8,092 nt of DNA from Armatimonadota bacterium (GTDB taxonomy: Bacteria > Armatimonadota > Fimbriimonadia > Fimbriimonadales > Fimbriimonadaceae). The notes beneath the pieces were generated by a model. The model was not told the origin of the DNA. It ran no database searches and saw only the letters and a list, made by a program, of their open reading frames with translations. Shown in pieces: positions 1 to 6,284 of this stretch; the stretch's first letter is position 1, and every line of letters begins with the position of its first letter. The stretch is from the NCBI GenBank assembly GCA_003516955.1, contig DPBN01000132.1, positions 1 through 8,092 of the forward strand, in the 5' to 3' direction. The position numbers were made by a program, and so were the translations under genes.

Positions 1-905
1 ACATGGGTTCTCCCAAGATCGACCGCTTGGAGCGTCCCGTGGTGAAGGACGCCCAAACCCGGCTCAATATGTTCCGCTCCGGGGAGATCGACCTGCTGGT
101 GCTGGAGCGCCAGGACGTGGAGGCCGTGCAGCGCGACCCCAAGCTGAAGGATCAGCTGAAGTTCTTCGATCGGCCCGGCATCTGGTACATCGGAATGGCG
201 CCGAAGGCCGACCCGCTGTTCGCGAACCGCAGCTTCCGCAGGGCGATCGCGATGGCGATCGACCGAAAGCAGATCGTGGAGCAGACGCTGAGAGGGCTCT
301 GCACCGTGGCCGAGGGCATCGTGCCGCCGGGAGTGCTCGGGCACCGGCCGAAGGCGGCGTCGCTGCCGTTCGACGTGGCCGCCGCCAAGCGCGAGCTCGC
401 CGCCTCGGGCGTCGACCCTTCGAAGATCAAGCTCGAGCTGACGTTCCGGGAGCAGCGCCCGGACATCAAGCTCGTGGCCGAGGACGTCGCCGGTCAGCTC
501 AAGAAGAACCTCGGCATCGAGGTCACGCTCCGCACCATGGAGTGGAAGGCGTACTTGGAGAAGCATCAGCGCGGCGAGATCGGGTTCTTCCACATGAGGT
601 GGATGGCGGACTACCTCGATCCGCAGAACTTCCTGAGCACGATGCTCGCTTCCTACGGCCCAGAGAACACGATCGGATACGTGAACCCGGAGTTCGACGC
701 GCTCTGCCGCAAGGCCGACGTCTCGCTGAACGAGAAGGAGCGCTTGGAGCTGTACGCCAAGGCGGAGGACATTGCGCTCCAGGATGCCCCGTGGGTGCCG
801 ATCTACTTCCAGAGGGATCCCGAGCTCATCAGCCCGCGGGTGAAGGGCCTGCGGACCTCGCTCTTCGGGCATCTGCCGCACTACACCGTCACGGTCGACC
901 AATGA
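1..905 (+). CDS. ABC transporter substrate-binding protein, family 5 (peptide/nickel type), 3' part
   Basis: Extracytoplasmic solute-binding protein of the SBP_bac_5 family (DppA/OppA/NikA-like), which delivers peptides, nickel or other small solutes to an ABC permease. About 300 C-terminal residues are visible; the family usually has 500-550, so the signal peptide and first lobe lie left of the window. The ATG at position 3 is probably internal, because the residues after it already match mid-protein sequence. Family hallmarks, numbered from that Met, are the 'FRSGEIDLL' segment near residue 24, 'FRRAIAMAIDR' near 78, a 'GIVPPG' turn near 105, an 'LGIEVTLRTMEWKAYL' strand near 169, and the late 'YAKAEDIALQDAPWVPIYF' stretch near 249 that precedes the closing 'V.GL' segment. 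The stop (903-905) overlaps the ATG of the following ABC ATPase as ATGA, indicating translational coupling. The ligand cannot be inferred from this part. Confidence 0.88.
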   Translation, partial: MGSPKIDRLERPVVKDAQTRLNMFRSGEIDLLVLERQDVEAVQRDPKLKDQLKFFDRPGIWYIGMAPKADPLFANRSFRRAIAMAIDRKQIVEQTLRGLCTVAEGIVPPGVLGHRPKAASLPFDVAAAKRELAASGVDPSKIKLELTFREQRPDIKLVAEDVAGQLKKNLGIEVTLRTMEWKAYLEKHQRGEIGFFHMRWMADYLDPQNFLSTMLASYGPENTIGYVNPEFDALCRKADVSLNEKERLELYAKAEDIALQDAPWVPIYFQRDPELISPRVKGLRTSLFGHLPHYTVTVDQ

Positions 906-1657
906 TCCGAACCGAGGCCCTCACGAAGCGGTTCGGCGGGCGCACCGTGCTCGACTCGATCGACCTGTCGGTGGGGGCTGGCGAGATCGTGTCCGTGATG
1001 GGCGGCAGCGGCGGCGGGAAGACCACGCTGCTGCGCTGCATCGCGGGCCTCATCGAGCCGACGTCCGGTCGCGTGGAGGTCGACGGGGTGGACGTGATCC
1101 AGCGGCCCGACGAGGCGCGTCGTCACCTCGGCATGGTCTTCCAGTCGGCGGCTCTGTTCGACTACCTGAGCGTCAAGGAGAACGTCCTGTTCGGCGCGCG
1201 GCGCTGGAGCGGCCTGGGGCCGAGGGAGCTGGATCGCTTCGCGGAAGAGATGCTCGCGCTGGTCGGCCTGGAGGGCACCGGCGCCCTCATGCCCGCCGAG
1301 CTGAGCGGCGGAATGCGCAAGCGGGTAGGGATCGCGCGGGCGCTGGCGGCCAGGCCGCGGGTGATGCTGTACGACGAGCCGACCACCGGGCTGGATCCCG
1401 TCACGACGTACCAGATCGACCGGCTGATCGTCGACCTGCGCGATCGGCTCGGCGTGACCTCTCTCGTCGTGAGCCACGACGTCTCCTCCGTGTTCCGTGT
1501 CTCGGACCGGGTGGCCTTCCTCGAAGGTGGCCGCCTGGCGTTCCTGGGCGACCCGGACGAGTTCGAGTCCCGAGGCACCGACGCGATGCGGGAGCTCGTG
1601 CGCAAGGCGGAGGCGCGCAGGTTCCTCGAGTCTGGGGACGAGGGCGCCGGGAGGTAG
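902..1657 (+). CDS. ABC transporter ATPase, MlaF/Ttg2A-like
   Basis: Cytoplasmic ATP-hydrolysing subunit of an ABC transporter, 251 residues. Visible motifs are Walker A GGSGGGKTT (34-42), Q-loop Gln81, signature LSGGM (134-138), Walker B VMLYDE (154-159) with catalytic Glu159, a GLDP D-loop (163-166) and switch His192. The segments 'QSAALFDYLSVKENV', 'LSGGMRKRVGIARALA', 'LYDEPTTGLDP' and 'DRVAFLEGGRL' resemble the MlaF/Ttg2A phospholipid-trafficking ATPases. The protein lacks the C-terminal oligopeptide-binding extension of DppD/OppF-type ATPases (about 320-340 residues), although it follows a peptide-type binding-protein gene. The start at 902 was chosen because it overlaps the upstream stop (ATGA) and the homologous sequence begins there. 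The frame is open further upstream (to 542), but that extension is an out-of-frame reading of the binding-protein gene. No clear Shine-Dalgarno precedes the ATG, which fits coupled translation. ATPase identity is certain; the Mla assignment is by motif resemblance only. Confidence 0.92.
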   Translation: MIRTEALTKRFGGRTVLDSIDLSVGAGEIVSVMGGSGGGKTTLLRCIAGLIEPTSGRVEVDGVDVIQRPDEARRHLGMVFQSAALFDYLSVKENVLFGARRWSGLGPRELDRFAEEMLALVGLEGTGALMPAELSGGMRKRVGIARALAARPRVMLYDEPTTGLDPVTTYQIDRLIVDLRDRLGVTSLVVSHDVSSVFRVSDRVAFLEGGRLAFLGDPDEFESRGTDAMRELVRKAEARRFLESGDEGAGR

Positions 1658-1666
1658 ACTGCTTCC

Positions 1667-2380
1667 ATGCGTCCCGATGGCCGGCAGCCTGACGAGCTGC
1701 GTCCCTTCTCCCTGCAGCCCGGTTTCTCGAAGTTCGCCGAGGGCTCGTGCCTCATGAAGCTCGGCGACACACACGTGCTCGTCACCGCGACGGTGGAGGA
1801 CCGCGTGCCGGGTTGGCGCAGGGCCGAAGGGGGCGGCTGGCTCACGGCGGAGTACTCCATGTTGCCCCGGTCGGGTCGCGAGCGCAACCAGCGCGAGCTG
1901 ATGAAGCCGAACGGTCGCACCATGGAGATCCAGCGGCTCATCGGAAGGTCGCTTCGCGCCGTGACCGATCTCAGCGCGCTCGGCGAGAGGACGATCACGC
2001 TCGACTGCGACGCGATCCAGGCCGATGGGGGAACCCGGACCGCCGCCGTCACCGCCGCATTCGTCGCCACCTTCGAGGCCCAGCGCTGGCTGCTGGAGAG
2101 AAGGCTGATCAAGAAGCCGTTCCTGTTGGAGCCGCTCGCCGCGGTGAGCGTGGGGGTCGTGATGGGGCAGGAGCTTCTGGACCTCTGCTACGAGGAGGAC
2201 AGCCGGGCCTCCACGGACATGAACGTGGTGATGACGGCCAGCGGCAAGTTCGTGGAAATCCAGGGGACCGCCGAGAGCGAGCCGTTCACCCATCAGACGC
2301 TGGCCAAGATGCTCGGCATGGCCAAGCGGGGGATCGACCTGCTCATCGAGGCCCAGAAGGAAGTGCTAGGGCTCGGCTGA
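1667..2380 (+). CDS. rph: Ribonuclease PH
   Basis: Phosphorolytic 3'-5' exoribonuclease that trims nucleotides after the CCA end of tRNA precursors and acts on other structured RNA 3' ends; the family works as a hexameric ring in the cytoplasm. The 237 residues match the usual length (about 238-255). Hallmarks are the N-terminal 'MRPDGR..DELRP', 'GDTHVLVTATVE' (33-44), 'WLTAEYSMLPRS' (58-69), 'GRTMEIQRLIGR' (83-94) with the conserved Arg84, 'LDCDAIQADGGTRTA' (112-126) with the phosphate-site Thr/Arg pair, and 'STDMNVVMT' followed by 'VEIQGTAESEPF'. The start lies 9 nt after the upstream ATPase stop. A Shine-Dalgarno GGGAGG at 1649-1654 sits 12 nt before the ATG and overlaps the ATPase stop region. 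The gene commonly following rph elsewhere (the RdgB-type nucleotide pyrophosphatase) is absent: rph instead converges with the acyltransferase gene, overlapping it by 15 nt. Confidence 0.97.
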   Translation: MRPDGRQPDELRPFSLQPGFSKFAEGSCLMKLGDTHVLVTATVEDRVPGWRRAEGGGWLTAEYSMLPRSGRERNQRELMKPNGRTMEIQRLIGRSLRAVTDLSALGERTITLDCDAIQADGGTRTAAVTAAFVATFEAQRWLLERRLIKKPFLLEPLAAVSVGVVMGQELLDLCYEEDSRASTDMNVVMTASGKFVEIQGTAESEPFTHQTLAKMLGMAKRGIDLLIEAQKEVLGLG

Positions 2381-2386
2381 GCCTAG
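2366..2386. terminator. Small imperfect hairpin over the convergent stop codons
   Basis: The arms CTAGGGCTC (2366-2374) and GAGCCTAG (2379-2386) pair as 8 bp with one bulged G and a 4-nt loop, GGCT. The structure contains both the TGA of rph (2378-2380) and the complement of the TAG of the acyltransferase (2366-2368). Its place between convergent genes suggests a bidirectional 3'-end element. There is no T-run on either side, so an intrinsic terminator is a weak call; chance pairing in GC-rich DNA is possible. Confidence 0.3.
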
Positions 2387-3439
2387 GACCGTCCACCCGA
2401 ACCGCTCGCCGAGGCGGCGGAAGTCGCCGGGGCGCGGCTTGGTTCCCGCCAACGCGCCGGTTCGGTGCCCTTCGTCGACGATCGGCAGCGCGCGATCCAG
2501 CGCCTCGGGTACGCCGGTGGCACCGGGGTCGCACCACAGGGCCACGTCGGTCCAATCCCGCGCGTAGAACCGGCCTCCGCGCAGGGAATAGCCGCGGGCC
2601 TCGGGAACGCCGCCCCACCTCGTTTTATAGAGCAGCGTGCCCTCGTTGGCGAACCCCAGGGAGCCCCCGTGGTTCACTCTCGACAGGCCGGACGCCTCGG
2701 CCCGGCGGAGGGCGGCCTCGGTCAGGAGCGTTGCGACGTTGGAGCGCCTCACCTCCTCGCTGCCTCCCTGGATGCCGGCGACCGCCAGCCAGAGCTCCCG
2801 TCCGCAGACCACGGCCAAGTCCGCGGCGAGCCAGCGTCCGCCGTGCTGCGCCTTCAGCAGGAATCCGTGCCGCAGCATCTCCTGCAGCGTGCGGAGGTCG
2901 AACCGCGTGGCCTTCTCGCCGTACCGCTCCGCAAGGGTTGGCAGGTACATCTCTCGGTGGAACCGCTCCAGGTCGGCGGGATCGGTCGAGAGGGACACGG
3001 TCCAACCCTCCGTGCGCAGCGTCTCCAGGCTGCGGCGGACGTTTCGGCTGGCGCTGCGGCGGACCGCGTCGGTGCCTTCGCCAAGGTCGATGCACACGTC
3101 CACCCAACGGAGGTGCAGGTGCCAGCCCATCTTGCGGAGGCGCATTCCGAGGAGCAGTCCAGACCGGAAGGCAGCGAGCTGCAGGCCGCTCGTTGGAGGT
3201 GCCGCGAGGAGGCGCGCGACCGGAATCTGATCGAATCCGACGGTCGGATCCAAGCCGTCAGGGAAGAGCCGCTCGAGGAGACGATCGGTCTGTCGGCGGT
3301 CGGCCTCCGCCCAGACCGCCGTGGTGGATCCGTCCCGAGGCGCGTGGGGCACCAGCACGACGGATCGGACCTCCCGATAGGTGGTCCAACGCGCCCTCCA
3401 AGCGCGGTAGGCCAACTTGAGCTGCTCGGGAGCGCTCAT
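2366..3439 (-). CDS. GNAT-superfamily acyltransferase, FemAB/BioF2-like (Acetyltransf_6 type)
   Basis: Predicted acyl- or aminoacyltransferase of 357 residues, apparently cytoplasmic (no signal peptide or membrane segment seen). The pattern is that of the Acetyltransf_6/FemAB-like GNAT domain: a basic helix 'SRNVRRSLETLRTEGW' (131-146), 'DLERFHREMYLPTLAERYGE' (156-175), 'LLKAQHGGRWLAADLAVVCG' (194-213), an acyl-CoA-type turn with 'RRSNVATLLTEAALRRAEASG' (231-251), and the closing 'GFANEGTLLYKTRWGG' (262-277), which resembles the terminal 'N.G...YK.RWG' of this family. Relatives act in cell-wall peptide bridging, polysaccharide export loci and acyl-amino-acid synthesis; substrate cannot be told here. 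The ATG (3437-3439) overlaps the hydrolase stop as ATGA and has a very good Shine-Dalgarno 5 nt upstream, so it is translationally coupled to the hydrolase. The 3' end overlaps rph by 15 nt. Confidence 0.75.
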   Translation of the reverse strand: MSAPEQLKLAYRAWRARWTTYREVRSVVLVPHAPRDGSTTAVWAEADRRQTDRLLERLFPDGLDPTVGFDQIPVARLLAAPPTSGLQLAAFRSGLLLGMRLRKMGWHLHLRWVDVCIDLGEGTDAVRRSASRNVRRSLETLRTEGWTVSLSTDPADLERFHREMYLPTLAERYGEKATRFDLRTLQEMLRHGFLLKAQHGGRWLAADLAVVCGRELWLAVAGIQGGSEEVRRSNVATLLTEAALRRAEASGLSRVNHGGSLGFANEGTLLYKTRWGGVPEARGYSLRGGRFYARDWTDVALWCDPGATGVPEALDRALPIVDEGHRTGALAGTKPRPGDFRRLGERFGWTVLGSAEP

Positions 3440-5136
3440 CGGTTCCTCCCTCCGTTTGGTCCGGATGCCAGCGCCTCGCGGAGTTCAGAGAGGGTGGCCT
3501 CGAGCGGCAGATGGATCGTCTTTCGGGCTGGCGCTTCGGCGAGCAAAGCGGGGAAGTCGCCCCGCAGGTGAGCCAGCGGAAGGATCGGCAGCAGCTGCGG
3601 GTCGTAGTCCGGGCCGAGCTCGTCCAGCAGAGCGCTGTGACTCTGCGGAAGGCCGCACAGCACGACTGTCCCGAGGGTTGCGCCAAGGCTGGCCGCGAGC
3701 AACGTGGCGACACACGCCATCGGCCCGATCGCCACGACGTCCCTGCCTGGGCAGGTTCGTGCGGCAGCGGTCAAGGCTGCGGCGGCGGCGAGGGCAGTCG
3801 GAACGCCGAGGATCGTGCAGTAGCGCGCGCTCGGGCCGCGCTCGCCCCACAGGCCGGGTGCGCGGACTGGCGTCCAGTCTCGCGGCAGGTCGCCCCTGGT
3901 CTGGTCGCAGAGCACGAGCGCGGCACCGGCGCCCGGGGTCGGCGAGGCTTCCACAAGGGCTTCGAAGCCCGACCCTCCGAGCGCGCCCAGATGCCCTCCC
4001 GCCTGCGTCGTCGCAGCCCCGGCCGCTTCGAGCCGCTCCCTCGCGATCGATCGGAACGACGCCGAGGGAAGGGGCCTCGGATCGCAGAGGAGCCTGGGGC
4101 TGTCCGCGGGCTCGATGGCTAGGGAGGACTCCGGCGGGACGGGCGTCGGTTCCGGAAAACCCCTGAGGTGCCGGTCGAAGAAGCGGAGCGCGGCGCGCCG
4201 CATGGGCTCGGAGTAGGTGTGCGGGCCCTCGTAGAGGGCGGTTTCGCACCAGCCCTCGAACCCCAGCCGATCTCCCATCTCGCGCAGCTTGTCGCCCGTG
4301 CGGCGCACCGCCTCGGGAGGGAACTCCTCATCGTCCGTCGCGCCGATCAGGAGCACGGGCGCGGGCGCCCTCAAGGCCAGAGCGTGGGCCCGGTCCCCTA
4401 GGCTCAGGAGGTCGGGCAGATGGTTGCAGGGGCAGCCGTTGTCGGGCTGTACCTCGAGGCTCGCCGCGTACACGACGGGCACGGCGCACCGGATCCTTCC
4501 ATCCAGAGCGAAGGCGTAGACGGTTGCGGTTCCGCCACCGGACTCTCCGGTGATCCCTACTTTGGCGCAATCGGCGTAGGGGATTGACTCCAGAAAGTCT
4601 AGAACGCGGACGATGTCCCACACGTACACCCCGGTTGCCGTGACGCCGGCGCAGGTCGGAACGAAGTCCCAGTGCGTCCCCATCGCCTTTCGCTCGACCG
4701 GGCGGTCGCCCTCCCAGCTGAAGCCGGGTGAGTCGATCACCGCCGCGAGGTAGCCGCAGAGCGCCTGCTCGATGGCGCGCGCCTGGACGACCGGCTCGGC
4801 CTTCTTCAGTGGCCAATGCCCGTGGGGGTTCAGGATCACGGGGTGTCTTTCCCCGCCCTTCGGCCGGTACAGCAGAACGGTCGCCCGCACGCCGGGTTGC
4901 GTCTCCACCACCCATCGCTCCAGCGTGAAGCCCCCTTGGTCGGCAGAGCCCGTCTGGACGGCGGGAGGCGGCTGACGGGAGTCGGACCACAACCCGTCCA
5001 CACCCAGAGATCGCCTCAGCAGGAGGCTTCCGGAAGCCTGGAGGTCGGCGAGCTCTTCGCGGGACTTGGGCAGGGGTTTGGACGCCGCCCTCTGGACGGC
5101 TTCGCGGAGCCAGCGGTCCACCCAGGCTGCGTCCAT
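3436..5136 (-). CDS. Two-domain alpha/beta-hydrolase (acetyl xylan esterase/prolyl-oligopeptidase type), second domain degenerate
   Basis: Predicted serine esterase or peptidase-like hydrolase of 566 residues with no evident signal peptide. The N-terminal catalytic domain (about 65-325) shows a 'NPHGHW' oxyanion-hole-type segment (103-108), nucleophile elbow GITGESGGG (194-202) with Ser199, an acid 'LLIGATDDEEFPP' (Asp268 or Asp269) and 'GPHTYSEP' with His306, a complete Ser-Asp-His triad. A Cys-rich insert 'NGCPCNHLPDLL' (233-244) recalls large acetyl-esterase-like hydrolases. Residues about 400-545 look like a second, shortened hydrolase half: 'VVAIGPMACVATLLAASLG' (467-485) occupies the elbow position, but Met473 stands where Ser should be, so this half is probably inactive. 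The start at 5136 has no Shine-Dalgarno, and a perfect inverted repeat ends 9 nt upstream of it; a GTG at codon 6 is an alternative. The stop overlaps the downstream acyltransferase start. Substrate is unknown. Confidence 0.82.
   Translation of the reverse strand: MDAAWVDRWLREAVQRAASKPLPKSREELADLQASGSLLLRRSLGVDGLWSDSRQPPPAVQTGSADQGGFTLERWVVETQPGVRATVLLYRPKGGERHPVILNPHGHWPLKKAEPVVQARAIEQALCGYLAAVIDSPGFSWEGDRPVERKAMGTHWDFVPTCAGVTATGVYVWDIVRVLDFLESIPYADCAKVGITGESGGGTATVYAFALDGRIRCAVPVVYAASLEVQPDNGCPCNHLPDLLSLGDRAHALALRAPAPVLLIGATDDEEFPPEAVRRTGDKLREMGDRLGFEGWCETALYEGPHTYSEPMRRAALRFFDRHLRGFPEPTPVPPESSLAIEPADSPRLLCDPRPLPSASFRSIARERLEAAGAATTQAGGHLGALGGSGFEALVEASPTPGAGAALVLCDQTRGDLPRDWTPVRAPGLWGERGPSARYCTILGVPTALAAAAALTAAARTCPGRDVVAIGPMACVATLLAASLGATLGTVVLCGLPQSHSALLDELGPDYDPQLLPILPLAHLRGDFPALLAEAPARKTIHLPLEATLSELREALASGPNGGRNR
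3445..3453 (-). promoter_or_regulatory. Shine-Dalgarno of the acyltransferase gene
   Basis: On the minus strand this reads GGAGGGAGG, with 5 nt between it and the ATG at 3439. It lies inside the last codons of the hydrolase gene (the Gly-Gly-Arg tail). It supports the start at 3439 and suggests re-initiation after the hydrolase is translated. Confidence 0.75.
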
Positions 5137-5145
5137 CGAAGGAAG

Positions 5146-5176
5146 GGCCCGGGGATCAGCGGCGCGTCCCCGGGCC
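5146..5176. terminator. Perfect 10-bp GC-rich inverted repeat between reductase and hydrolase
   Basis: GGCCCGGGGA (5146-5155) and its exact reverse complement TCCCCGGGCC (5167-5176) flank an 11-nt spacer. The repeat fills most of the 52-nt gap between the reductase stop and the hydrolase start. In minus-strand RNA it would form a very stable stem 12 nt after the reductase stop, followed by a pyrimidine-rich tract (CCTTCCTT) and then the hydrolase ATG. It may be a terminator or attenuator, an mRNA 3'-end stabiliser, or a structure limiting hydrolase translation. The absence of a U-run argues against a classical intrinsic terminator. Confidence 0.5.
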
Positions 5177-5188
5177 GCAGGCTGCGGT

Positions 5189-6163
5189 TTACCAGGCGTA
5201 GCCTTCGGGCGAGGGCTTGTAGCCTGGGAAGATCTCGTCGAGCTTCTGCAGCACCTCGTCGGAGAGCTGAATCTCCAGCGCCCGCAGCGCGCCGTCGAGC
5301 TGGTCCAGCGTGCGCGGGCCGATGATCGGAGCGGTCACGGCCGGGCGCGTCAGCAGCCACGCCAGCGCGACGTTCGCGGGCTCCTCGCCGATCGACCGGC
5401 ACAGGTCCTCCCACTTCTCAAGCTTCTCCCGGTTCTCCGCGATGGCCTTCTGCATCCCCTCCGAGGCGCGGCGCCCCTCCTCGATCTTCTTCAGGACGCC
5501 TCCCAGCAGACCGCCCGCCAGAGGGCTCCAGGGGATCACCCCGACGCCGTAGGCCTCGCAGGCGGGGAGCAGGTCCCGCTCGACGTGCCGTGCGTTCAGG
5601 TTGTAGAGGCTCTGCTCGGACACCAAGCCGAGGAAGTTCCGCCGCTTGGCGGCCTCGTTGGCCTGCACGATGTGCCAGCCCGCGAAGTTGGAGGAGCCGA
5701 CGTACAGGACCTTGCCCTGCCGCACCAGAAGCTCCAGACCCTCCCATATCTCGTCCCAAGTCGCCTCGCGATACACGTGGTGCATCTGGTACAGGTCGAT
5801 GTAGTCGGTCTTGAGGCGCTTGAGGCTGGCCTCGCAGGCGTTCCGGATATGGAGCTTGTTGATGCGGCTGGTGTTGGGCCAGTCGCCCATGTCGCCGTAG
5901 AACTTCGTGGCGAGGACGACCTTCTCCCGGCGGCTGCCGCCTTGCGAGAACCAGTCGCCGATGATCCTCTCGGTGACGCCCTCGCCCTTCTTCCAGCCGT
6001 AGACGTCCGCCGTGTCGAAGAAGTTGATGCCATGCTCGAGGGCCCGGTCCATGATCGCGAAGGAGTCCTCCTTCGACGTGACGGGGCCGAAGTTCATCGT
6101 GCCGAGGCAGAGCCGGCTGACCTTCAGAGCGGTTCGTCCAAGATTGGCGTACTGCATGTTCAT
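5189..6163 (-). CDS. Aldo/keto reductase
   Basis: NAD(P)H-dependent oxidoreductase of the aldo/keto reductase superfamily, predicted soluble (beta/alpha)8 barrel of 324 residues, the usual size. The catalytic tetrad is visible: Asp50 and Tyr55 in 'NFFDTADVYG', Lys87 in 'VVLATKF', and His128 in 'LYQMHHV'. Other family marks are the N-terminal 'YANLGRTALKVSRLCLGTMNFG', 'GKVLYVGSSNFAGW' (150-163), 'IPWSPLAGGLL' (210-220) and the cofactor-site 'PIIGPRTLDQLDGAL' (279-293). The frame is open for 49 more codons upstream (to 6310), but homology begins at the Met at 6163; the extension would run into the divergent pdhA gene. A second ATG two codons later (6157) is also possible. Neither has a good Shine-Dalgarno. 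Substrate is not predictable. It is the first gene of the minus-strand group and is divergent from the pyruvate dehydrogenase genes. Confidence 0.93.
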   Translation of the reverse strand: MNMQYANLGRTALKVSRLCLGTMNFGPVTSKEDSFAIMDRALEHGINFFDTADVYGWKKGEGVTERIIGDWFSQGGSRREKVVLATKFYGDMGDWPNTSRINKLHIRNACEASLKRLKTDYIDLYQMHHVYREATWDEIWEGLELLVRQGKVLYVGSSNFAGWHIVQANEAAKRRNFLGLVSEQSLYNLNARHVERDLLPACEAYGVGVIPWSPLAGGLLGGVLKKIEEGRRASEGMQKAIAENREKLEKWEDLCRSIGEEPANVALAWLLTRPAVTAPIIGPRTLDQLDGALRALEIQLSDEVLQKLDEIFPGYKPSPEGYAW

Positions 6164-6284
6164 CGGTTTACCACGCCCCTGACGGGGGCACGCAACGTTT
6201 GGGACCGGATCGGACGATCTTCGGCTCGGAAGGGATAAATCCATGGGCGCGGGCGGAATCCCGTCGCGCCGTTTCAGGGGAGAT
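6164..6284. promoter_or_regulatory. Divergent intergenic region between aldo/keto reductase and pdhA
   Basis: These 121 nt must hold the 5' signals of both the reductase (leftward) and the pyruvate dehydrogenase operon (rightward), unless transcription enters from elsewhere. A short inverted repeat, GCCCC (6175-6179) and GGGGC (6185-6189) around a 5-nt loop, lies 11 nt before the reductase ATG. An AT-rich hexamer GATAAA (6234-6239) resembles a -10 box for pdhA, but I see no -35 box at proper spacing, so I do not call a promoter position. A purine-rich GGAAGGGA (6228-6235) could be the Shine-Dalgarno of an alternative pdhA start at 6243. AGGGGAG at 6276-6282 precedes the favoured start at 6285. 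Confidence 0.45.

Noticed and set aside
542..901. 120-codon upstream extension of the ABC ATPase frame
   Set aside because: It overlaps the well-supported binding-protein gene in another frame, is Arg/Gly/Ala-rich and resembles no ATPase N-terminus. ATPase similarity starts exactly at the ATG at 902.
881..2293. Long minus-strand open frame (470 codons) opposite the ATPase and rph
   Set aside because: Low-complexity His/Arg/Leu-rich translation, fully antisense to two recognised genes. Long antisense frames are expected when third codon positions are strongly G/C.
1747..3420. Long plus-strand open frame (557 codons) over rph and opposite the acyltransferase
   Set aside because: The translation is Arg/Gly/Pro-rich without family motifs and crosses the convergent gene boundary; it is a shadow of the GC-rich real genes.
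5066..6238. Plus-strand open frame (390 codons) opposite the aldo/keto reductase
   Set aside because: Fully antisense to a gene with an intact catalytic tetrad; no motif and no ribosome-binding site seen.
6199..6239. Possible sigma-70 promoter for pdhA (TTGGGA at 6199-6204 and GATAAA at 6234-6239)
   Set aside because: The spacing of 29 nt is far too long, and no better -35 hexamer lies about 17 nt upstream of GATAAA.
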